DNA from: an uncultured Elusimicrobiales bacterium
GTDB lineage: Bacteria; Elusimicrobiota; Elusimicrobia; Elusimicrobiales; Elusimicrobiaceae
Direction: 5' to 3'
Assembly: GCA_934667625.1 (NCBI GenBank)
Contig: CAKUMH010000002.1
Location: 1-64,000, forward strand
Length of the DNA: 64,000 nt
Shown here piece by piece: positions 32,609 through 41,626 of this stretch; position 1 is the stretch's first letter, and each line of letters begins with the position of its first letter. The notes beneath the pieces were generated by a model. That model did no database searches. It was given only the letters and a program-made list of their open reading frames with translations, and was not told the origin of the DNA. Position numbers and translations under genes: made by a program.

Positions 32609-33820
32609 CTAGTATTTAAATTGGCCTTTCTCGTACACAACTTGCGTGGAGCCGTCCTTCAGGCGGGCGGTGACGGTTTTGTCCTCGGTGTTGATCAGGT
32701 CCCAATGCAAGGAGGAATCATTAAAGCCCAGTTTTTCCTTGAGGGATTTGGTTAGTGTTTCGGGCGCTCCGGTAAACGTATCCGCATAGCTGGCGCCCAC
32801 GGCCACATGGCAGTTGCCATACTTGCCGCCGAAGTTTTCATCGTATAAGATATCCGCCATAAATTTGGTGATTTTGGAGAAGCGTCTGTCCGTCAGGGAA
32901 AATTCGCCAATTTGCGAGGCGCCCTTGTCCATGGCCAGCATTTTGCGCACAAAATTGCCCCCCTGTTGAGCGGTAGCTTTGACCACGCGGCCGTCTTTAA
33001 ATTCCAATTTTACCCCGCGCACATAATTGCCGCTGCGATAAGAGGAAAGATCGGCAAAGTAAATGCCGCGCGTACCGCGCCAGTCGGGCGAGGTGAAGAT
33101 TTCAAACGACGGCACATTGCACCCACCACCGGCAATAAAACGGCGCTTTTCGCCCAAGAGCACTTCAAAATCCATCTGGGCGGACGTAACGTGCAGGGTT
33201 TTAATAGGCAGGGCGGAAAGCCAGCGGCCAATCTCGGTAATTTGGGCCGTTACCTCCTGCCATTTTTTGACGGGATCCTTTTCGTTTAAAAAGCAGGCGC
33301 GCGCCACTTGGGCGGCGTATTCTTTGGTAGATAAACCCGCCCGTTTAGCCAGTTCTTCCGTCGGATAATTGCAAAGCGTCCAAGCAAAAAAACCCTGCTG
33401 TTCGCGCACGTCCAAAATTTCCCGCAGAGGCTTATGCGCCACGGCACTTTTGGCCAGGCGGGCCGGATCAGCTTGTTTGAGGTGCGTCAAGTCCTGCGGG
33501 GCACGCAAGGCGATGAGGCCGTTGATTGCCCCTTGAAATTCTTTTTCGCCGGGGGCAACAAACGTCAGCTGTTTATCGTCCGCGTGGAGGTAAAACTCCT
33601 TGCTAAAGGCTTCCGGCGCCGTAAAACGTGTGATGACGTGGTAGCGTTTTTCCAACAGTTTTTGATAGACGGCCTGCGCCAAAGGCAGGGCAGCCAAATC
33701 ACTGCGCAGGAGCACGGTATCGTACGGTTTGAATTTTCCGTTTTTGCGGGCTGTTTCCATCGCCCAGACCATTACTTCGGCATATTTTTTGTTTTGTAAG
33801 TTGGTAAAAAACATTTTCAT
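32609..33820 (-). CDS. M29 family aminopeptidase
   Basis: A 403-residue metalloaminopeptidase of the M29 (AmpS/AmpT) family, which removes amino-terminal residues from peptides in the cytoplasm. Expected metal ligands fall in SFEIFTSPDWRGTRG, IGEFSLTDRRF, YDENFGGKYGNCHVAVG and SSLHWDLIN, in family order. Two ATG codons three codons apart (33820 and 33814) are both plausible after GAGGGGG. Length normal. No signal peptide. Confidence 0.9.
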   Translation of the reverse strand: MKMFFTNLQNKKYAEVMVWAMETARKNGKFKPYDTVLLRSDLAALPLAQAVYQKLLEKRYHVITRFTAPEAFSKEFYLHADDKQLTFVAPGEKEFQGAINGLIALRAPQDLTHLKQADPARLAKSAVAHKPLREILDVREQQGFFAWTLCNYPTEELAKRAGLSTKEYAAQVARACFLNEKDPVKKWQEVTAQITEIGRWLSALPIKTLHVTSAQMDFEVLLGEKRRFIAGGGCNVPSFEIFTSPDWRGTRGIYFADLSSYRSGNYVRGVKLEFKDGRVVKATAQQGGNFVRKMLAMDKGASQIGEFSLTDRRFSKITKFMADILYDENFGGKYGNCHVAVGASYADTFTGAPETLTKSLKEKLGFNDSSLHWDLINTEDKTVTARLKDGSTQVVYEKGQFKY

Positions 33821-33876
33821 TTCCCCCTCTCTCTATTAATGTTATAATAGCAAATAAAGAACCAGCGAGAAAAAAG

Positions 33877-34635
33877 ATGAAAAAAATACTGTTTACCCTT
33901 TTGTTAAGTTTCTTTTTTGCGCCGCTTTGGGCGGATGTTTCCCCCAAACCGGAAATGGAATTTAATTTTATTTACGAGACTGCACAGCCCGTCCCGCTAG
34001 ACCCGCTGCACAGCGAACAGCTGCAATGCAAGGACAACCAATGTTTTGAAAGCGAACCCCTGGGCGTGTACGGCTTGCAGAAGCTTTATTGCACCGCCAG
34101 CGATTGCTTTTCCGTGGCGTATGAATATGAACCCTTTCAAAAATTGATTTTAACATTTGCGAACGGAAAAAAACTGGAGAGCAACGTGTTTGCCGCGCCG
34201 GATACGCTGCGCGCCCGGTTTGACGTGCGGGTAACGGAAAACGGCTTGACCGTTACCCCGGCGGAGGCTCCGGCCGATACGGCCTCGTGGGTGCGGCGGG
34301 ATGCCTGGGTGTCTTTAATCCTTATTTTGGTGCTGGAATTATTGGCGGCAACGGCGTATCTGCTTTACACACAAAAAAGTTTTGTCATCCTCTACAGCGT
34401 GGTCTTAGCCAACTTGATCACGACGGCTGTTTCGTGGTTATTTTTGGCACGGTACGTAAAGGAAACGGCCTTCTTGTGGATCTTCTGTCTGCTGGCCGAA
34501 ACCCTGATCATCCGGCTGCTAAACCGCAAGAGACTCCCGCTGTACGATTCCTTTATGCTCAGCTTAGCCACCAATGTAACCAGCTATTCGCTAGGCATTA
34601 TGCTTTCGTTCCTGCTGGCACCGCTCATCTTTTAG
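33877..34635 (+). CDS. Exported-domain and multi-helix membrane protein, unknown function
   Basis: A 252-residue protein: signal peptide (MKKILFTLLLSFFFAPLWA), an extracytoplasmic domain (about 20-140) with four cysteines (QCKDNQC, YCTASDC) that could form two disulfides, then about four membrane helices (about 146-250). Such an exported domain plus four-helix block is seen in several uncharacterised families. A TATAAT box lies 28 bases upstream. A hairpin terminator follows. No function can be named. Confidence 0.72.
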   Translation: MKKILFTLLLSFFFAPLWADVSPKPEMEFNFIYETAQPVPLDPLHSEQLQCKDNQCFESEPLGVYGLQKLYCTASDCFSVAYEYEPFQKLILTFANGKKLESNVFAAPDTLRARFDVRVTENGLTVTPAEAPADTASWVRRDAWVSLILILVLELLAATAYLLYTQKSFVILYSVVLANLITTAVSWLFLARYVKETAFLWIFCLLAETLIIRLLNRKRLPLYDSFMLSLATNVTSYSLGIMLSFLLAPLIF

Positions 34636-34656
34636 TAAGTTATAACCGGGAAGAGA

Positions 34657-34684
34657 CACCCGCTCCTTTTGGAGCGGGTGTTTT
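34657..34684 (+). terminator. Terminator after the exported-domain membrane protein
   Basis: CACCCGCTCC and GGAGCGGGTG arms, TTTT loop, then TTTT. Confidence 0.85.
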
Positions 34685-34749
34685 GCGTAATGGTGCAGCG
34701 CGTGTTTTGACACGAACAGAAAGGTCGTACCGGGCATACGATGGCAAAT

Positions 34750-34758
34750 TGGTATAAT
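34750..34758 (+). promoter_or_regulatory. Extended -10 placed for a leaderless helicase message
   Basis: TGGTATAAT ends six bases before the ATG at 34765. An in-frame ATG at 34741 lies upstream of this box and would not be transcribed from it. Confidence 0.55.
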
Positions 34759-34764
34759 TTACTT

Positions 34765-36075
34765 ATGGCGGCCGCAGAAAATAATTTTATTTTAACAGAC
34801 GAATTTAAAGACGCGTTGGCACTGCTGGAATCCCAACCGCCCATTAAACCGTTGATTTTTATCACCGGGCGGGCAGGCACGGGCAAAACCACCCTACTGC
34901 GCTATTTTGCGGACCACACCGCCCAAAACACCGTGGTGCTGGCCACCACCGGGCTGGCCGCCATCAACGTGCATGGGCAGACCGTACATTCTTTTTTTCA
35001 TTTAAAACCGGGAAACCTCTTAGATAAAAGCAATCTAAAGCGCCTCCCCCGCAAAACCATGGACGCGGTGGACACGATTATTATTGACGAAGCTTCCATG
35101 CTGCGGGCCGACCTGCTGGACGCCATTGACTACATTTTGCAAATTTCCACCCACAGCCAGGAACCCTTTGGCGGAAAGAAACTGGTGCTGTTTGGGGATT
35201 TATTCCAACTGCCGCCCGTGGAAGAAAAAGCGACAGGCGGACTCTTTGATTATTTCCACCAACTTTATAAAAGCCCGTATTTTTTTGAGGCGCAGGTGCT
35301 GCGCCGCCTGCCGACGGAAGTTTTTGAATTAAAACGCATCTTCCGCCAAAAAACGGACCAGGATTTCGCCCGCCTGCTAAACCTCATCCGGGAAGGGCGT
35401 GCCACCCAGCCGGAGCTGGATGCCCTGCTTAACACGCGCAAAACCTTTGAACTGCCCGAAAATTTTGAAAACAGCATTATTTTAGCCCCCACCAACCGCG
35501 ATGCCGCCTGGCGAAATGTGCATTATCTTTCCATGCTGCCGGGCAAGGAATTTGTCTACGAGGCGACAGCCGACGAATCCTTTGGCAAAGCGACGCCCGC
35601 TGACCCAACCTTGCACCTTAAAAAAGGGGCCAAAATTATGATGTTAGTGAATGATGATAACTGGGTTAACGGGGACATTGGTACTGTGTACGACTTGGGG
35701 CCGGATTTTATCCAAGTGGAGCTGAAAGGCTGCATTTACCAGGTGGAACCGCATGTGTGGGAAGATGTGCGCTACGAATTTAATCCCCTCACCCAAAAAT
35801 TACAACCCAAGGTAAAGGGATTCTTTAAACAATATCCGTTAAAGCTGGCCTGGGCAATTACCATACACAAATCGCAGGGGCTGACGTTTGACAGCATTTA
35901 CTTAGACATTGGGCGCGGCGCCTTTGCACCCGGCCAAACATATGTGGCACTGAGCCGGTGCCGCACCTTAGCCGGGGTACACTTAAAAAAAGAAATTTCC
36001 GTAAGCGACGTGCTGTGCGACGCGCGGGTGAAGCAGTTTTTTGACTATATGCTCCACAACAAAACGCCCCGCTGA
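34765..36075 (+). CDS. Pif1-like superfamily 1B DNA helicase
   Basis: A helicase of about 436 residues, related to Pif1/RecD/TraA: Walker A GRAGTGKTTLLRY, motif II IIIDEASMLRADLLD, the GDLFQLPPV motif, an Arg-containing IFRQ segment, and the carboxy-terminal WAITIHKSQGLTFD and YVALSRCRTL motifs of superfamily 1B. It would unwind DNA 5'-3' in repair or recombination. The start at 34765 is preferred over 34741 because the only good promoter lies between them. Single gene with its own promoter. Confidence 0.9.
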   Translation: MAAAENNFILTDEFKDALALLESQPPIKPLIFITGRAGTGKTTLLRYFADHTAQNTVVLATTGLAAINVHGQTVHSFFHLKPGNLLDKSNLKRLPRKTMDAVDTIIIDEASMLRADLLDAIDYILQISTHSQEPFGGKKLVLFGDLFQLPPVEEKATGGLFDYFHQLYKSPYFFEAQVLRRLPTEVFELKRIFRQKTDQDFARLLNLIREGRATQPELDALLNTRKTFELPENFENSIILAPTNRDAAWRNVHYLSMLPGKEFVYEATADESFGKATPADPTLHLKKGAKIMMLVNDDNWVNGDIGTVYDLGPDFIQVELKGCIYQVEPHVWEDVRYEFNPLTQKLQPKVKGFFKQYPLKLAWAITIHKSQGLTFDSIYLDIGRGAFAPGQTYVALSRCRTLAGVHLKKEISVSDVLCDARVKQFFDYMLHNKTPR

Positions 36076-36105
36076 GCAATTGGGCTCAGCCTGCCGCACA
36101 AACGA

Positions 36106-36582
36106 TTATTTGCCTTTTTCCTTTTTATCCGCCGTCTTTTTTCCAACCCGGGTACGCCCCGGATGACACGCCCGGTGGGAGATGTTTTCCATAATGTTCT
36201 CCAGGTAGGAAATTTCAGACAATTTAGTTAATCCATAACGCTTGGCCACATCCCGTACCCGCAAATACCCTAACCAAACTTGCTTTTTTTCATCCTCCCA
36301 TACCGAAATGCGAAGCGGCAACAGCACCGCCACCGCCTGCTGAACCTGCAAAAGCCGGACCCGCATTTGCGGCGAACCCGCAAACACAGTGAAAGTGGGC
36401 CGCAACACCAAGCCAACGGAAGCGGCATCTTGGGCGTGATTTATAACAAAATTAATGGGAATGTGTTTTTCTTCCAAAATATGTTTGAGGCGGGCTACCG
36501 TCTGCGCTGCCGTTAAAGTACTTTTTATCAGGTATAATTCCTTATCTATGCCAATACGGTTCTTAGCACCGGTTTTCTGCAT
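36106..36582 (-). CDS. DUF302 family-like protein
   Basis: A 158-residue cytoplasmic protein whose central part (about 15-125) resembles DUF302: a KSTLTAAQTVARLKHILEEK helix, the strand IPINFVINHAQDAA, and LRPTFTVFAGSP. DUF302 proteins are small alpha/beta domains without known activity. The tail is basic (KKTADKKEKGK). The ATG at 36582 follows AGGAGG by six bases; earlier in-frame starts lack a ribosome site. Confidence 0.65.
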   Translation of the reverse strand: MQKTGAKNRIGIDKELYLIKSTLTAAQTVARLKHILEEKHIPINFVINHAQDAASVGLVLRPTFTVFAGSPQMRVRLLQVQQAVAVLLPLRISVWEDEKKQVWLGYLRVRDVAKRYGLTKLSEISYLENIMENISHRACHPGRTRVGKKTADKKEKGK

Positions 36583-36713
36583 AAGCATCCTCCTGTCCGT
36601 CGTTAGCCGGAACAAAACCTTCCGATATTATAGCTTGCCGCGCGGCCTCCGCCAAGCTAAAAAAATGATTAGTTTTTGTAAGCGCGGCACGGGAAATTTT
36701 GCTCCAAAAAAGT

Positions 36714-36719
36714 TACAAT
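36714..36719 (+). promoter_or_regulatory. -10 box placed for a leaderless MFS transporter message
   Basis: TACAAT ends six bases before the ATG at 36726; no ribosome site is present. Confidence 0.45.
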
Positions 36720-36725
36720 ATTAGT

Positions 36726-37955
36726 ATGAAACAAAACAAAACCTGGCAGGGAAACTCCACAAAAAGGCGCAATACGGCCTTTTTTTTATTTGTCTTTTTG
36801 GGCATGCTAACAGCCTTCGGCCCCTTTGTGACCGATATGTACTTGCCCAGCCTCCCGGCTATGACGACGTACTTTAACGCCAGCATCTCGCTGGTGCAGC
36901 TAGGGCTGACGTTCTCCATGCTTGGGCTGGCCGCCGGGCAGATTGTCTTTGGCCCGCTAAGCGATAAATACGGCCGCCGGGCACCGCTGCTTGTTTCCAT
37001 GGTGCTGTTCCTCTTGGCGACCTTGGGGTGCATCTTCGCGCCGACCATTACGTGCTTTGTGCTGCTGCGCTTTGTGCAGGGCATCGCCGCCGCGGGCGGA
37101 ATTGTGATATCCCGCTCTATTGCCACGGATAAATTTAAAGGGGCCAACCTGGCCAAGGCGCTCGCGATCATCGGCGCTATTAACGGCATCGCCCCCGTGG
37201 CCGCGCCGGTTTTGGGCGGAGCTGTGTTAAAAGTGGTCAGCTGGCGGGGTGTGTTTGGGGTGTTACTGGTGCTGGGAGTTATTTTGACAGCGGCCTGCAT
37301 TCACTTTAATGAATCTCTCTCGCATGCGAAACGTTCCAAAAAATCGCTGCTAAAAACGTTAAGCCTTTTTAAACCGGTGCTAAAGAACCGCAAGTTTATG
37401 TATTGCACACTGGAAATGGCCTTTGCACTGGGCGTTTTGTTTGCCTATATTGCGGCATCTCCGTTTATTATTCAGGAACACTACGGCTTTAGCCCATTTG
37501 CCTTTAGCCTGTTTTTTGCGGCAAATGCGGTAGCGATTGGTGTAGGGGCGGGAATGTCGGTTAAATTTAAACGCCAGGAAAATTGTATTTTGACCAGCGG
37601 CCTGGGCATGATGATGTGCAGTTTGTTGGTGGCGGGAGCACTGGTTTCCCAGGCGTCTATCCTCGTGTTTGAGGGACTACTCTTTGTACTGCTTTTTATG
37701 GTGGGGCTCTCGCTAACGTCCGCCACCACCTTGGCCATGGACGCCGTACGCGGACAGGCGGGCACCGGTTCGGCCCTGCTGGGAGCGAGCGGTTTTTTAT
37801 TTGGCAGTATTGTTTCCCCGCTAGTCGGGCTGGGGAATATGCTCACCTCGGCCGGGATTACCTTTGTCATCTGTGCGGCAGGAGCGCTTTTGTTTGGTCT
37901 GGCCGCGGTACGGCTGGAGGCCAAAAATATGGCACAAGCCCGTGAAATGGCGTAA
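36726..37955 (+). CDS. Bcr/CflA-type MFS drug efflux transporter
   Basis: A 409-residue, 12-helix major facilitator transporter. FVTDMYLPSLPAM near the start is the Bcr/CflA (DHA1) signature, and GPLSDKYGRRAPLL is the loop 2-3 motif with the typical DRxGRR pattern (here DKYGRR). It would pump drugs or metabolites out using the proton gradient. The start is set by the -10 box. No regulator is adjacent on the same strand; a MerR gene follows after a terminator. Confidence 0.9.
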   Translation: MKQNKTWQGNSTKRRNTAFFLFVFLGMLTAFGPFVTDMYLPSLPAMTTYFNASISLVQLGLTFSMLGLAAGQIVFGPLSDKYGRRAPLLVSMVLFLLATLGCIFAPTITCFVLLRFVQGIAAAGGIVISRSIATDKFKGANLAKALAIIGAINGIAPVAAPVLGGAVLKVVSWRGVFGVLLVLGVILTAACIHFNESLSHAKRSKKSLLKTLSLFKPVLKNRKFMYCTLEMAFALGVLFAYIAASPFIIQEHYGFSPFAFSLFFAANAVAIGVGAGMSVKFKRQENCILTSGLGMMMCSLLVAGALVSQASILVFEGLLFVLLFMVGLSLTSATTLAMDAVRGQAGTGSALLGASGFLFGSIVSPLVGLGNMLTSAGITFVICAAGALLFGLAAVRLEAKNMAQAREMA

Positions 37956-37977
37956 CATAAATTAAATTTAAACTCCC

Positions 37978-38009
37978 AAAAAGCTCCCTTTTACGAGGAG
38001 CTTTTTTTA
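37978..38009 (+). terminator. Terminator of the MFS gene
   Basis: AAAAGCTCC and GGAGCTTTT arms followed by a long T-run. Confidence 0.85.
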
Positions 38010-38024
38010 TCTAATCAAAAAAGC

Positions 38025-38055
38025 TTGACTTGGAGCAAACTCCAGGGTTTACAAT
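38025..38055 (+). promoter_or_regulatory. MerR-type promoter with 19-base spacer and dyad
   Basis: TTGACT and TACAAT are 19 bases apart, and TGGAG-CAAA-CTCCA lies in the spacer. Overlong spacers with a central dyad are the hallmark of MerR-family promoters. It should be autoregulated by the MerR gene it drives. Confidence 0.75.
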
Positions 38056-38080
38056 ATTTATACTTAGCAAGGAGTGGCTT

Positions 38081-38458
38081 ATGACTATTTCTGAAGTGAG
38101 CGAAAAGTACGGTATCCCCGTGGATACGCTTCGCTATTATGAAAAGGAAGGTTTAATTCCCCCCGTGCACCGCAAGGAAAGCGGAGTGCGTGACTATACG
38201 GACGGCGATTGCGGCTGGGTGGAATTTATCAAGTGTATGCGCAGTGCCGGGCTTTCTATTGAAACCCTGACGGAATACGTGGCGCTGTACCGCAAGGGAA
38301 ACCGAACCTTGCAAAAACGCAAAAACTTGCTCATCGCCGAGCGGGACCGCCTGCAGGAGCGTGTGAACGAAATGCAGAAAACGCTCAATCGGCTGAATTA
38401 TAAAATTTCCGTGTACGAGGATAAAATTGTCTCGTGCGAAAAGAAACTTTTAAAGTGA
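38081..38458 (+). CDS. MerR family transcriptional regulator
   Basis: A 125-residue regulator: winged helix with MTISEVSEKYGIPVDTLRYY at the start, YEKEGLIPP, then a helical dimerisation segment (about 75-115). It lacks the conserved cysteines of metal sensors in the carboxy-terminal part (only Cys118), so an aldehyde, redox or drug signal is more likely. AAGGAG precedes the ATG. It heads an operon with a flavodoxin-type oxidoreductase, a cupin fusion and a DXS-like enzyme. Confidence 0.9.
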   Translation: MTISEVSEKYGIPVDTLRYYEKEGLIPPVHRKESGVRDYTDGDCGWVEFIKCMRSAGLSIETLTEYVALYRKGNRTLQKRKNLLIAERDRLQERVNEMQKTLNRLNYKISVYEDKIVSCEKKLLK

Positions 38459-38466
38459 GGGTAACT

Positions 38467-39006
38467 ATGTCTAAAAAAGTATTAATTATTTCTTCTAGCC
38501 CGCGCAAGGGCGGCAATTCCGACTTGTTGTGCGACCAATTTTTAAAGGGGGCGCAGGAAGCTGGCCACACGGTGGAAAAAATTTCGCTGCGGGAGCATAA
38601 AATCAATTATTGCCTGGGCTGCGGAGTGTGCAACACCACGCACAAGTGCATGCAAAAGGACGATATGGCCCCGTTACTGGACAAAATGGTGGAAGCGAAC
38701 GTGATCGTACTGGCGACGCCGGTGTACTTTTATTCCGTTGACGGACAGCTGAAAACCTTTATTGACCGCACCGTGCCGCGCTACACGGAAATTGCCAACA
38801 AGGATTTCTATTTTATTGTGACGGCGGCCGACACCAGCCACAAAAATATGCAACGCACGCTGGAAGCCCTGCGCGGATTTACCGAGGACTGCCTGGAAGG
38901 CGCCAACGAAAAGGGCATTATTTACGGCACGGGCGCCTGGCAGAAGGGCGAAGTGAAAAATCTGCCCGTGTTTCAAGAGGCTTACGAAGCCGGAAAAAAT
39001 TGCTAG
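38467..39006 (+). CDS. Flavodoxin-fold NAD(P)H-dependent oxidoreductase
   Basis: A 179-residue FMN-dependent reductase of the NADPH-dependent FMN reductase group. The phosphate-binding start ISSSPRKGGNSDLL, CLGCGVCNTTHKC in the family's iron-sulfur-flavoprotein-like position, and ATPVYFYSVDGQLKTFIDR are typical. It would reduce quinones, nitro compounds or other electrophiles. It lies nine bases after the MerR gene and overlaps the cupin fusion gene by seven bases, so all are co-transcribed. Confidence 0.85.
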   Translation: MSKKVLIISSSPRKGGNSDLLCDQFLKGAQEAGHTVEKISLREHKINYCLGCGVCNTTHKCMQKDDMAPLLDKMVEANVIVLATPVYFYSVDGQLKTFIDRTVPRYTEIANKDFYFIVTAADTSHKNMQRTLEALRGFTEDCLEGANEKGIIYGTGAWQKGEVKNLPVFQEAYEAGKNC

Positions 39007-39758
39007 GAGAACGCCTGAACAAACCTTTGACCGGAATTTTGGCCGTCACCGCTCTGGCGGGAGCGGCAGACATACAGGCATACGATTGGCAGTCCGCGAA
39101 GGAAAACTTATCCGCCAAGCGCCAACACATCGCCGCCGCCGCACTGGCCGCGTTGGGAAACGTCACTCCGCAACTAAAAGCCCATATTGGGCTTGCCATG
39201 AATGTGGGCGTGACGCCCAAAGAAGTGGCGGGCATTTTGGCCATTGTAAAGGAAAACATCGGCCGTAAAGAGGCAGCGGACGGCTTAAAGGCGTTAAATG
39301 AAGTGGTAGCCGCCAGAACACAAACCAGTCAAACTGTTTCGGGGGAAAATAAAATGGAACAAGCGCCAATTGATACCGTATTTGCCCAAGGGGAAGTAAA
39401 TCCGTACGGCAAGTACTTCACGGGAACGACCTACTTAACCATGTTAAGCGGGCGGGACAATACCTTCAACGCGCCGATTGGCAACGTGACCTTTGAACCA
39501 GGTGCACGCACGAACTGGCACAAACACGACGGGGGACAGATCCTGCTGGTGCTAAACGGGGAAGGCCGTTATCAGGAGAAGGACGGAGAAATCCGCACCT
39601 TAAAGAAGGGGGATGTAGTGCGCATTGCGCCCGGTGTGATTCACTGGCATGGAGCCGCGCAGACGAGTTGGTTCGTCCACCTTTCTGTGGAAACCAACGC
39701 ACACCAAAACGGGACGACCACTTGGTTGGAATCCGTGACGGACAAAGAATATAAATAA
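39000..39758 (+). CDS. Carboxymuconolactone decarboxylase-like domain fused to a cupin
   Basis: A 252-residue protein. Residues about 10-105 resemble the CMD helical domain (AAAALAALGNVTPQLKAHIGLAMNVGVTPKEVAGIL) but lack an obvious CxxC pair. Residues about 125-252 form a cupin with the metal motif NWHKHDGGQILLVLNGEG and a second motif containing HWHGA. CMD-cupin pairs occur next to flavodoxins and DXS-like genes in other anaerobes, as I recall, and are taken to handle reactive electrophiles. No strong ribosome site; translation is coupled to the preceding gene. Confidence 0.75.
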   Translation: MLGERLNKPLTGILAVTALAGAADIQAYDWQSAKENLSAKRQHIAAAALAALGNVTPQLKAHIGLAMNVGVTPKEVAGILAIVKENIGRKEAADGLKALNEVVAARTQTSQTVSGENKMEQAPIDTVFAQGEVNPYGKYFTGTTYLTMLSGRDNTFNAPIGNVTFEPGARTNWHKHDGGQILLVLNGEGRYQEKDGEIRTLKKGDVVRIAPGVIHWHGAAQTSWFVHLSVETNAHQNGTTTWLESVTDKEYK

Positions 39759-39769
39759 GGAATTTAAAC

Positions 39770-41518
39770 ATGACTGTATTAGAAAAAGTAAACGAACCGA
39801 AGGACCTAAAAAATCTATCGCTGGCGGAGCTGACGCAACTGGCGGACGAAATCCGCCAGACCTTAATCAAAAAGGTAAATGCCACGGGCGGGCACTTTGG
39901 CCCCAACTTGGGATTTATTGAGCCGACTATCGCCATGCACTATGTGTTCAACTCGCCGCAGGACAAGTTTGTCTTTGACGTGTCGCACCAGTGCTATCCG
40001 CATAAAATGCTCACGGGCCGCAAACAGTATTTTACCGATCCGGCCCACTACGGCCAAATCTCCGGCTATACCAACCCGCAGGAGAGCGTGCACGACCATT
40101 TTGTGGTGGGGCATACGTCCACGGCGCCGAGCCTTGCCGTGGGACTTGCCATGGCGCGTGATTTAAAGGGTGAAAAAAGCAACATGGTGGCCGTCATCGG
40201 CGACGGGTCTTTAAGCGGCGGAGAGGCCTTTGAAGGATTAGATAATGCCGCGGCGCTAAAGAGCAACATCATTATTGTGGTGAACGATAACGAAATGTCT
40301 ATCGCACCCAACCACGGCGGGCTGTATGGCAATTTGGCGTTACTGCGCCAAACCAAAGGAACAGCCGAATGCAACTATTTTAAGGCCTTGGGCTTTGATT
40401 ACGTATATGTAGACAACGGAAACGATTTATCGTCTCTGCTGGCGGCCTTTAAACAGGTAAAAGATACGCCCCGCCCGACAGTAGTGCATGTGCACACGCT
40501 CAAGGGAAAGGGGTGTGCGCAAGCCGTGGCCAACAAGGAGGCCTTCCACTGGATTATACCCGGCACGCTGGACCACAAACCCGCGCCCGCAAAAACGGAG
40601 ACCTATGATTCCGTGACGGTGGATTATATGCTAAAAAAACACGAGCAGGATCCGGCCTTCATCGTGTTAAACCCGGCCACCCCCGGCGCCGTGGGCTTAA
40701 CACCGGATGTGCGCGCCAAACTGGGCAACGGATTTGCCGATTTGGGCATTGCCGAAGAACACGCGGTGGCAGCCTCTTCCGCCTTGGCGGCAGGTGGCGC
40801 AAAACCGGTGTTGGCGGTGCTGAGCTCGTTTATCCAGCGCACGTATGACCAGCTGTCGCAAGATTTGGCGCTTAATAAAAATCCCGCCACGATTCTGGTC
40901 TACTGGGGAGGCATTTCGGCCGGAGACGCCACGCACTTGGGTACGTTTGATATTCCGCTTATCTCTAACATTCCCAACATGGTCTACTTGGCCCCGACCT
41001 GCAAAGAGGAATACTTGGCCATGCTGGACTGGTCCGTGGAGCAGAAACAATATCCCGTGGCTATCCGTGTGCCGTTTGGGCCGCTCGTTTCGTCCAACCG
41101 CCCGGTGGAAAAGGACTACTCCAAGCTCAACCGCTATGAAGTAGTGGAAAAGGGCGCGCGCGTGGCTATTATCGCGGCGGGGACTTTCTTTGCCTTGGGC
41201 GAAAAAGTGAAGGCGGAACTAAAAGCCAAATTGGGCGTGGACGCCACACTCATCAACCCGCGTTATTTGACGGGACTGGACGAGGCGGTGTTAAACGGAT
41301 TGAAGGCCAACCACGAACTGGTGCTGACGCTGGAGGACGGCGAAGTGAACGGCGGTTTTGGTGAAAAGGTGGCGGCTTTCTATGGTACGACAGACATGAA
41401 GGTGCTCAATTTTGGTTCCAAAAAAGAGTTTACGGACCGTGTCTCCTTGGAAGAACTCTACAAACGCTACCGCTTAACGCCGGAACTGATTGTGCAAGAT
41501 ATGGAAAAATACCTTTAA
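39770..41518 (+). CDS. dxs: 1-deoxy-D-xylulose-5-phosphate synthase-like transketolase
   Basis: A 582-residue thiamine-diphosphate enzyme. GGHFGPNLGFIEPTIAMHYVF, FDVSHQCYPHKMLTGR, GDGSLSGGEAFEGLDNAA and LGIAEEHAVAA are the DXS landmarks; DXS would condense pyruvate and glyceraldehyde 3-phosphate for isoprenoid synthesis. It is about 40 residues shorter than classical DXS and sits in a MerR-controlled cluster, so it may be a specialised paralogue rather than the housekeeping enzyme. AAGGA precedes the ATG, 11 bases after the cupin gene. A terminator follows. Confidence 0.82.
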   Translation: MTVLEKVNEPKDLKNLSLAELTQLADEIRQTLIKKVNATGGHFGPNLGFIEPTIAMHYVFNSPQDKFVFDVSHQCYPHKMLTGRKQYFTDPAHYGQISGYTNPQESVHDHFVVGHTSTAPSLAVGLAMARDLKGEKSNMVAVIGDGSLSGGEAFEGLDNAAALKSNIIIVVNDNEMSIAPNHGGLYGNLALLRQTKGTAECNYFKALGFDYVYVDNGNDLSSLLAAFKQVKDTPRPTVVHVHTLKGKGCAQAVANKEAFHWIIPGTLDHKPAPAKTETYDSVTVDYMLKKHEQDPAFIVLNPATPGAVGLTPDVRAKLGNGFADLGIAEEHAVAASSALAAGGAKPVLAVLSSFIQRTYDQLSQDLALNKNPATILVYWGGISAGDATHLGTFDIPLISNIPNMVYLAPTCKEEYLAMLDWSVEQKQYPVAIRVPFGPLVSSNRPVEKDYSKLNRYEVVEKGARVAIIAAGTFFALGEKVKAELKAKLGVDATLINPRYLTGLDEAVLNGLKANHELVLTLEDGEVNGGFGEKVAAFYGTTDMKVLNFGSKKEFTDRVSLEELYKRYRLTPELIVQDMEKYL

Positions 41519-41524
41519 AAACGC

Positions 41525-41559
41525 CCCCGTCCGTGCAAAAGCGGACGGGGTTCTTTTTT
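41525..41559 (+). terminator. Terminator of the MerR-dxs operon
   Basis: CCCCGTCCG and CGGACGGGG arms, then TTCTTTTTTCC. Confidence 0.85.
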
Positions 41560-41613
41560 CCCCCTCATAAAAGCTACAATATACAGAGTTGTGATACTTT
41601 TTGCCTCCGCGCA

Positions 41614-41619
41614 TATACT
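41614..41619 (+). promoter_or_regulatory. -10 box placed for a leaderless sigma factor message
   Basis: TATACT ends seven bases before the ATG at 41627. TTGTGA lies upstream with a long 19-base spacer. No ribosome site is present. Confidence 0.45.
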
Positions 41620-41626
41620 TAATAGC

